5,684 bases of DNA. Origin: Clostridia bacterium (lineage in GTDB: Bacteria > Bacillota > Clostridia > Oscillospirales > Acutalibacteraceae). The stretch is from contig CAAGHT010000123.1 in NCBI GenBank assembly GCA_900769775.1, positions 1 to 5,684 of the forward strand, in the 5' to 3' direction. Shown here one piece after another: positions 1-4,625 of this stretch; the stretch's first letter is position 1; the number at the start of each line of letters is the position of its first letter. The notes beneath the pieces are model-generated. The model was not told where the DNA came from. It did not search any database and worked only from the letters and a program-made list of their open reading frames with translations. The position numbers and the translations under genes are program-made.

Positions 1-17
1 CGACGCTCTTCCGATCT
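1..17 (+). other. Residual Illumina TruSeq adapter sequence (artefact)
   Basis: These 17 bases, CGACGCTCTTCCGATCT, are identical to the 3' end of the standard Illumina TruSeq universal (read 1) adapter, the part that sits immediately next to the insert. The reading frame of pgk begins directly after it at base 18, which is what an untrimmed adapter-insert junction at a contig end would look like. It should be masked and not treated as genomic DNA. A chance exact match at the very first base of the window is very unlikely. Confidence 0.97.
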
Positions 18-71
18 GAGTTCCTTGAGGGTAAGGAGCTTCCCGGTATCGCTGCAATGAACGATAAATAA
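18..71 (+). CDS. pgk: Phosphoglycerate kinase, C-terminal end only (partial, 5' missing)
   Basis: Only the last 17 codons and the TAA stop are present; they read EFLEGKELPGIAAMNDK. This closely resembles the conserved C-terminus of bacterial phosphoglycerate kinases, which typically end in a motif like S-(L/x)-E-(F/L)-L-E-G-K-x-L-P-G-(I/V)-x-x-L-x-x-K. The enzyme transfers phosphate from 1,3-bisphosphoglycerate to ADP in cytoplasmic glycolysis. No catalytic residues are in view. The identification is supported by the next two genes, tpiA and gpmI, which commonly follow pgk in Bacillota glycolytic operons. The gene is truncated by the contig end and the adapter remnant, so nothing suggests it is a biological pseudogene. 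The stop is 64 nt before the tpiA start. Confidence 0.9.
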   Translation, partial: EFLEGKELPGIAAMNDK

Positions 72-84
72 TTAAATTATGTAA

Positions 85-110
85 GGCACGGCGTTTTTCA
101 ATGCCGTGCC
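85..110 (+). other. Intergenic hairpin between pgk and tpiA (no U-tract)
   Basis: Bases 85-94 (GGCACGGCGT) can pair with 101-110 (ATGCCGTGCC), giving a 10-bp stem with one G-U wobble and a 6-nt TTTTCA loop. Two outer pairs (82-83 with 112-113) could extend it across a single mismatch. The downstream sequence is GTACTGTGTA, not a run of T, so this is not a standard intrinsic terminator. It lies inside the presumed pgk-tpiA mRNA, with its 3' arm ending 13 nt before the tpiA Shine-Dalgarno. Plausible roles are an RNA-stability or processing element, or partial attenuation between the two genes. The pairing is seen in the sequence; the role is inference. Confidence 0.6.
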
Positions 111-135
111 GTACTGTGTATAAAGGAGAACAGTA

Positions 136-903
136 ATGAATAAGACTCTTAGAAAAGCAGTTATCGCAGGTAACTGGAAAATGAATAAAACTCCCGCAGA
201 GGCAGCTGCACTCATAAACGAAATGAAGCCCCTAGTAAAGGATGCTGACTGCGATGTAGTTCTTTGCGTACCCTTCGTTGATATCGCAGCCGCAGTTGAG
301 GCAGCAAAGGGCTCCAATATCAAAATTGGTGCAGAAAACTGTCACTTCAAGGCTTCGGGCGCATATACAGGTGAGATTTCTGCCGATATGCTCGTAGCTT
401 CCGGCGTTGAATATGTTGTAATCGGTCACTCTGAGCGCAGACAGTACTTCGGTGAGACTGACCAGACCGTTAACCTTCGTACACTTGCCGCTTTAAAGGC
501 AGGTCTTAAGGCTATTGTTTGCGTTGGTGAGACCTTAGAACAGAGAGAACTCGGCTATACCGAAACCTTACTTAAATTCCAGACCAAGATGGCTCTTACC
601 AATGTATCCCGTGAAGAGCTTAAGAATGTTATCGTCGCTTATGAGCCTGTTTGGGCAATCGGAACCGGTGTTACCGCAACCGCAGACCAGGCAGACGAGG
701 GCAACGGCTTTGTTCGTGCCGCTATTGCTGAAGTTTATGGTGCAGAGGTTGCCGAGACTGTTACAATTCAGTACGGTGGCTCTATGAATGCTAAGAATGC
801 TGATGAGCTCGTAGCAAAGGTAAATGTTGACGGCGGACTTATCGGAGGCGCTTCCCTCAAGGCAGAAGACTTCAGCATTATCGTAAAGGCTGCAAGCAAG
901 TAA
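136..903 (+). CDS. tpiA: Triose-phosphate isomerase
   Basis: This cytoplasmic glycolytic enzyme interconverts dihydroxyacetone phosphate and glyceraldehyde-3-phosphate, normally as a homodimer with a TIM-barrel fold. At 255 aa it is close to the usual bacterial length (about 250). The family's catalytic set is intact: Asn13 and Lys15 in AGNWKMN, the electrophilic His98 in VIGHSERR, the base Glu170 in AYEPVWAIGTG (followed by flexible loop 6), and the phosphate-binding YGGS (213-216) and GGLIGGASL (233-241) loops. The ATG at 136 is preceded by AAGGAG (123-128) at 7-nt spacing and puts the NWK motif at the expected distance from the N-terminus. It follows pgk by 64 nt and precedes gpmI by 20 nt, consistent with one glycolytic operon. 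Isoleucine is coded by ATA only once in 15 codons, as expected of a highly expressed gene. Confidence 0.98.
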   Translation: MNKTLRKAVIAGNWKMNKTPAEAAALINEMKPLVKDADCDVVLCVPFVDIAAAVEAAKGSNIKIGAENCHFKASGAYTGEISADMLVASGVEYVVIGHSERRQYFGETDQTVNLRTLAALKAGLKAIVCVGETLEQRELGYTETLLKFQTKMALTNVSREELKNVIVAYEPVWAIGTGVTATADQADEGNGFVRAAIAEVYGAEVAETVTIQYGGSMNAKNADELVAKVNVDGGLIGGASLKAEDFSIIVKAASK

Positions 904-912
904 TTAAAATAC

Positions 913-918
913 AGGTGA
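913..918 (+). promoter_or_regulatory. Ribosome binding site that fixes the gpmI start
   Basis: AGGTGA is complementary to the 16S rRNA 3' end and lies 5 nt before the ATG at 924. An in-frame GTG at 915 would add three residues (M-K-Q), but that codon falls inside this Shine-Dalgarno and has only AT-rich sequence with no ribosome site upstream of it. The ATG at 924 is therefore the better start. The histidine kinase gene at the other end of the window uses the same AGGTGA at the same 5-nt spacing. Confidence 0.85.
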
Positions 919-923
919 AACAA

Positions 924-2459
924 ATGAAAAAACCTTTAGTTTTAACCATTATGGATGGTTTCGGCTTTAACCCCGTTAAAGAGGTTAACGCTATCGAAGC
1001 CGCAAAAACTCCGAATTTAGATAAGATTTTTGCCGAATGTCCCACAACTGAAATCGGCGCTTCGGGAATGGATGTAGGTCTTCCCGACGGACAGATGGGT
1101 AACAGTGAGGTAGGTCACACCAATATCGGCGCAGGAAGAGTTGTTTATCAGGAGCTGACAAGAATTACCAAGTCTGCAAAAGACGGCGATATGATGAAAA
1201 ATGAGGCCTTTGTTGCCGCAATTGATAACTGCAAGAAGAATGGCAGTGCTCTTCATCTTATGGGACTTCTGTCTGACGGCGGTGTTCATTCTCATATCGA
1301 GCATCTTTATGCTCTTGTTCGTATGGCAAAGGATATGGGACTTAGTGAAATCTATGTTCACGGTCTTCTTGACGGCCGTGATGTTCCTCCTTCTTCTGCG
1401 GCTGATTTTATTGATGCCGCAAATGCTGAATTTGAGAAAATCGGCGCAGGAAAGATTGCTACTGTTATGGGCCGTTTCTACGGAATGGACCGCGACAACC
1501 GTTGGGACAGAGTTGGCAAGGCTTATGCCGCGCTCGTTTACGGTGAGGGCAATGTTACCAATGATGCCGCTGCAGCTGTAAGAAAGTCTTACGAGACAAT
1601 TGATGAGGACGGAAAGAACCTCACCGATGAGTTTGTTCTCCCGACAGTAATCGAGGGCACAAAGAGAATTGCGTCGGGCGATAGCGTAATTTTCTTTAAC
1701 TTCCGCCCCGACCGCGCAAGAGAGATAACACGCACCTTTGTTGACCCTGATTTCTCAGGCTTTGAGCGCCGCGACGGCATGCTCGACCTTTTCTATGTCT
1801 GTATGACACAGTACGACGCTTCAATGCCGAATGTAGAGGTTGCTTACAAGCCTCAGTCCTTAAAGAATACCCTTGGTGAATACCTTGCTGAAAAGGGATT
1901 GACTCAGCTCCGTATTGCTGAGACCGAAAAATATGCTCATGTAACCTTCTTCTTTAACGGCGGTGTTGAGGTAGAATATAAGGGCGAGGACAGAATTCTT
2001 GTTGCTTCTCCCAAGGTTGCAACCTATGATATGCAGCCTGAAATGAGCGCAGAGCCCGTTTGTGACAAGGTTTGTGAGGCTATAGAGAGCGGCAAGTACG
2101 ATGTTATTATCCTTAACTTCGCTAACTGCGATATGGTAGGTCACACCGGTATTTTTGAGGCCGCTGTAAAGGCTGTGGAAACAGTTGATACCTGCGTTGG
2201 CAGAGTGGCTGATTCCGTTCACAAAATGGAGGGTGTAATGCTCCTCACTGCTGACCACGGAAACGCTGACTGTATGGTAGCCGAGGATGGCTCTCCCTTT
2301 ACCGCTCATACGACAAACCCCGTTCCTTTCGCTGTAATAGGTAAGGAGTGCAAGCTTCGCGAGGGTGGTCGTCTTTGCGACATTTCTCCCACAATTATCA
2401 AGCTCCTCGGACTTGAACAGCCCGAAGAGATGACAGGCGAAAGCATAATAATCGACTAA
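924..2459 (+). CDS. gpmI: 2,3-bisphosphoglycerate-independent phosphoglycerate mutase (iPGM)
   Basis: Interconverts 3-phosphoglycerate and 2-phosphoglycerate through a phosphoserine intermediate, using two bound metal ions (Mn2+ in the Bacillus enzymes). It belongs to the alkaline phosphatase superfamily and is cytoplasmic and monomeric. From the ATG at 924 it is 511 aa, the normal length. Visible active-site features are Asp11 in MDGFG, the phospho-accepting Ser61 in MGNSEVGHTNIGAGR, the substrate-binding LLDGRDVPP (148-156) and RPDRAR (261-266), and the metal ligands Asp403 and His407 (CDMVGHTG), Asp444 and His445 (TADHGNAD) and His462 (TAHTTNPVP). The last five fall at the same numbers as in the Geobacillus stearothermophilus enzyme. 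Nothing is missing or truncated. It starts 20 nt after tpiA and is followed at once by a strong terminator, so it is the last gene of this operon. An in-frame upstream GTG (915) is a less likely start. Confidence 0.98.
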   Translation: MKKPLVLTIMDGFGFNPVKEVNAIEAAKTPNLDKIFAECPTTEIGASGMDVGLPDGQMGNSEVGHTNIGAGRVVYQELTRITKSAKDGDMMKNEAFVAAIDNCKKNGSALHLMGLLSDGGVHSHIEHLYALVRMAKDMGLSEIYVHGLLDGRDVPPSSAADFIDAANAEFEKIGAGKIATVMGRFYGMDRDNRWDRVGKAYAALVYGEGNVTNDAAAAVRKSYETIDEDGKNLTDEFVLPTVIEGTKRIASGDSVIFFNFRPDRAREITRTFVDPDFSGFERRDGMLDLFYVCMTQYDASMPNVEVAYKPQSLKNTLGEYLAEKGLTQLRIAETEKYAHVTFFFNGGVEVEYKGEDRILVASPKVATYDMQPEMSAEPVCDKVCEAIESGKYDVIILNFANCDMVGHTGIFEAAVKAVETVDTCVGRVADSVHKMEGVMLLTADHGNADCMVAEDGSPFTAHTTNPVPFAVIGKECKLREGGRLCDISPTIIKLLGLEQPEEMTGESIIID

Positions 2460-2462
2460 TTC

Positions 2463-2496
2463 AAAAAAGGACTCAAAAGAGTCCTTTTTTCTTTTT
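2463..2496 (+). terminator. Rho-independent terminator after gpmI
   Basis: GGACTC (2469-2474) pairs with GAGTCC (2479-2484) around an AAAA loop. The stem is flanked by six A upstream and six T downstream, which can lengthen it to 12 bp, and a second T run follows (2492-2496, after one C). It starts 4 nt after the gpmI stop and should end the glycolytic transcript. Because of the flanking A and T runs it could in principle also act on the opposite strand, but there is no convergent gene here. Confidence 0.95.
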
Positions 2497-2504
2497 AAAA
2501 AGAC

Positions 2505-2533
2505 TTTATTTTTTAATAACTTTGTGATATAAT
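2505..2533 (+). promoter_or_regulatory. SigA-type promoter with extended -10, for the lipoprotein/two-component operon
   Basis: TATAAT at 2528-2533 is a perfect -10 box and is preceded by TG one base upstream (TGATATAAT), the extended -10 form. A weak -35 candidate, TTTATT at 2505-2510, sits 17 bp away and matches 3 of 6 consensus positions; weak -35 boxes are commonly tolerated with an extended -10. Transcription would be expected to start near 2540, giving a leader of roughly 28 nt before the ATG at 2568. A second TATAAT at 2535-2540 lacks the TG extension. The site lies just downstream of the gpmI terminator, so the two operons appear to be separately expressed. Confidence 0.8.
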
Positions 2534-2567
2534 TTATAATGATTAAATATGTGGAGGTGTTGTTATT

Positions 2568-3881
2568 ATGCTGAGAAGAATTGCTGTACTTATATGTGCG
2601 GTTTTTGTGCTGTTTTCCTTTACCTCCTGCAATATTCTCGATGCAGATATCAACGGTCTTCTGACTCCTCCTAAGCAGGATGGCTACACCTATCCAATAC
2701 AGCAGGCGCTTGAGAAATCTGTTGGGGAAAAGATAACCCTTAAATACCCAATATCGGGTAATTACCGCACAGCCTTTACCCTTATGGATATTGACGGTGA
2801 CACCGTTAACGAGGCAGTAGCCCTCTATAGCCTCACTACCGACGGCACCGTTTCTATGCACCTTAATGTAATCGATTATGAAAACGATGAATGGATAAGC
2901 CGCTCGGATGTAAACATAGTTGGAAATGGTGTTGAAAAGATTGGGTTTTGCGACCTTAATAACGATAATATCCCCGAAATAATTGTCGGTTGGATGATTT
3001 ACGGAACGGTTGATAAGCAGGTTGGCATTTATACCTACGAAAACGGTGTTCTCAATCAGCGCGCAATGGAAAAATACACCGATTTTGTTTGTGCTAAATT
3101 CAGAAACAAGGAAAAGGATGATTTCATTCTTTTAAATCTTAATTCAACCGAGAAAACCTCAACCCTCAAAATCCTCGAGCTGAGTGACAAGGGCATAGTT
3201 GAGACAGGCTCTGCAATCTTGGATGGCGGCGTAACGAGCTATTCAGCTCCACTCGTTGCCTCTCTCTCAGATGGCACACCGGCGCTCTTTATAGATGCAA
3301 TTAAGGGTACGGGTACACTGACCGAGATAGTCTGGTTTGAAAAAGACCGTCTCAGAACGGTTTATGATTCAACACTTGGTGAGACAAGTCTTACCTTCCG
3401 CCCCTCAACCCTGACATATGTAACCGATATTAACAGAGACCTCTCTCTCGAAATACCTGTTATGAGCCTTCTCAGCTCTACGGCAGAAAAGCCTGATGCC
3501 GAAAAGGTCTATGTTACAAAGTGGTGCAGCTTTAACGGCAAAAAGCTTAAGGTGCTTCAGAATACCTTTATGAATTATAACGACGGATATTACCTCACGG
3601 TTCCCGAAAAGTGGCTGAATAAGCTTTATCTTGCCCGTCAGCCCGACCTCAGACAGAGAATAATTTACAGCTATGATGAAGCGACCGCGCTGCAGGGTGA
3701 TGAGCTTTTCAGAATCATTGCAATAAGCCCTGCCGATATTACAGCCGGTAATATCGACCTTACAGGATATGAAAGAATTGCCGAGAACAAAGAGCTTATA
3801 TATCTTGTGAAAATTGCAGAGAATAACTCTTTCAAAATTGATATAGAATTTTTCAAAACTAATTTTTCACTAATCGGATAA
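2568..3881 (+). CDS. Putative secreted lipoprotein with FG-GAP/VCBS-like repeat motifs
   Basis: Function unknown. The 437-aa product begins with MLRR, then a hydrophobic stretch (5-18) and a lipobox-like FTSC with Cys21, which predicts a lipoprotein anchored to the outer face of the membrane. Phe at the -3 position is slightly atypical. The mature part has three acidic loops of the pattern D-x-(D/N)-x-D-x-x-x-E, at 74-82 (DIDGDTVNE), 129-137 (DLNNDNIPE) and 287-295 (DINRDLSLE). Such loops are typical of calcium-binding FG-GAP/VCBS beta-propeller repeats. The last 100 residues (from NDGYYLTVPEKW, about 338) look like a separate domain. No enzyme active site was recognised. The ATG at 2568 has GGAGGTG (2553-2559) 8 nt upstream and a strong promoter before that. 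The gene ends 11 nt before a response regulator gene, with which it is almost certainly co-transcribed. It may be a sensor accessory or a co-regulated envelope protein. Confidence 0.85.
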   Translation: MLRRIAVLICAVFVLFSFTSCNILDADINGLLTPPKQDGYTYPIQQALEKSVGEKITLKYPISGNYRTAFTLMDIDGDTVNEAVALYSLTTDGTVSMHLNVIDYENDEWISRSDVNIVGNGVEKIGFCDLNNDNIPEIIVGWMIYGTVDKQVGIYTYENGVLNQRAMEKYTDFVCAKFRNKEKDDFILLNLNSTEKTSTLKILELSDKGIVETGSAILDGGVTSYSAPLVASLSDGTPALFIDAIKGTGTLTEIVWFEKDRLRTVYDSTLGETSLTFRPSTLTYVTDINRDLSLEIPVMSLLSSTAEKPDAEKVYVTKWCSFNGKKLKVLQNTFMNYNDGYYLTVPEKWLNKLYLARQPDLRQRIIYSYDEATALQGDELFRIIAISPADITAGNIDLTGYERIAENKELIYLVKIAENNSFKIDIEFFKTNFSLIG

Positions 3882-3888
3882 GGAGGAG
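3881..3888 (+). promoter_or_regulatory. Strong ribosome binding site overlapping the lipoprotein stop codon
   Basis: AGGAGGAG begins on the last A of the lipoprotein gene's TAA stop and lies 4 nt before the ATG at 3893 (6 nt if measured from the core AGGAGG). A near-consensus site touching the upstream stop codon suggests that ribosomes ending the lipoprotein can reload on the response regulator gene, coupling their translation. Confidence 0.8.
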
Positions 3889-3892
3889 CACT

Positions 3893-4594
3893 ATGAAAAA
3901 GATACTTATTGTAGAAGATGAAGCGGCAATACGCGAATTTGAAGCCATAAATTTAAGACGCGTAGGCTATACCACGGTCGAGGCAGGATCTGGCGAGGAA
4001 GCACTCGAGATATTTGACCGCGAAGGCGATTTTGATATTGCTCTTTTAGATATTTCAATGCCGGGAATGGACGGCTTTACCCTGTGTAAGGAGCTCAGAA
4101 AAAGAACCGAAACACTCGGTATAATTATGCTGACAGCCCGTACACAGGAAATGGACAAGATAAGCGGACTGATGTTAGGCGCAGACGATTATATCACAAA
4201 GCCCTTCAGCCCGACCGAGCTGCTCGCACGAGTTGACTCGCTTTACAGACGCGTAGGAATGAATACCACTAATGCAACTAAAACCTCTCAGGAGATTAAG
4301 CTTGGCGACTTTACCTTGAATCTCCGCCGTCATACCCTGCTTAAAAGGGGAGAGGATATTGAGCTTACTCAGGTAGAGTTCCAGATAATCGAATATTTCT
4401 TTACAAACCCCGACACGGCTCTCGACCGCACCGATATTCTCAACAAGGTGTGGGGAAGCGGCTATTTTGGCGAGGAAAAGATTGTTGATGTAAACATCAG
4501 AAGACTCCGTATGAAAATCGAGGATAACCCCTCATCTCCCAAGCATCTCGTAACTGTTTGGGGAATGGGCTATAAGTGGAATAGTGGGGAATAA
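3893..4594 (+). CDS. OmpR/PhoB-family response regulator
   Basis: Cytoplasmic DNA-binding transcription factor activated by phosphotransfer from a sensor kinase, very probably the one encoded next. It is 233 aa, normal for the family. The receiver domain (about 1-120) has the acidic pocket Glu8/Asp9 (VEDE), the phospho-acceptor Asp53 (LLDISMPGMDG), the switch residues Thr81 (LTAR) and Tyr100, and the conserved Lys103 (ITKPF). After a linker of about 15 residues rich in Asn, Thr and Lys comes a winged-helix effector domain (135-231) with the usual LTQVEFQIIEYF, VDVNIRRLRMKIE and the closing VWGMGYKW hairpin. All key residues are intact, so it should be functional. It is the middle gene of a lipoprotein-regulator-kinase operon (gaps of 11 and 31 nt). 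The target genes cannot be inferred; autoregulation of the promoter near 2530 is common for such systems but no operator repeat was recognised. I could not assign a specific orthologue. Confidence 0.96.
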   Translation: MKKILIVEDEAAIREFEAINLRRVGYTTVEAGSGEEALEIFDREGDFDIALLDISMPGMDGFTLCKELRKRTETLGIIMLTARTQEMDKISGLMLGADDYITKPFSPTELLARVDSLYRRVGMNTTNATKTSQEIKLGDFTLNLRRHTLLKRGEDIELTQVEFQIIEYFFTNPDTALDRTDILNKVWGSGYFGEEKIVDVNIRRLRMKIEDNPSSPKHLVTVWGMGYKWNSGE

Positions 4595-4625
4595 ATAATA
4601 ATTTTTAAAAAGGCAGGTGAGAACA

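Noticed and set aside
85..110. Intrinsic terminator ending pgk
   Set aside because: The stem is strong, but no T run follows the 3' arm; the T stretch is in the loop. tpiA also has no visible promoter of its own, so read-through from pgk is expected.
1017..1361. A 114-codon minus-strand frame
   Set aside because: It is antisense to gpmI across the conserved serine and substrate-binding motifs, with no domain or ribosome site of its own.
1201..1581. A 126-codon + strand frame with a hydrophobic translation
   Set aside because: It lies entirely within gpmI in another frame. The hydrophobic look comes from reading Ala/Asp/Gly-rich codons out of phase.
2535..2540. Second TATAAT as the main -10 box
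   Set aside because: It lacks the TG extension and a better -35 at the right distance. The upstream TGATATAAT is the stronger candidate, so this was kept only as a possible secondary start.
1860..2861. A 333-codon open frame on the minus strand
   Set aside because: It runs antisense through gpmI's conserved metal-binding region, the terminator, the promoter and the lipoprotein signal peptide. Its translation shows no recognisable domain and it has no convincing ribosome site. It is a by-product of the codon use of the real genes.
4595..4625. Promoter or terminator between the response regulator and kinase genes
   Set aside because: The TTTTTAAAAA stretch can form only a trivial A-T pairing with no GC stem. 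The 31-nt gap is fully accounted for by an AT-rich spacer and the kinase ribosome site.
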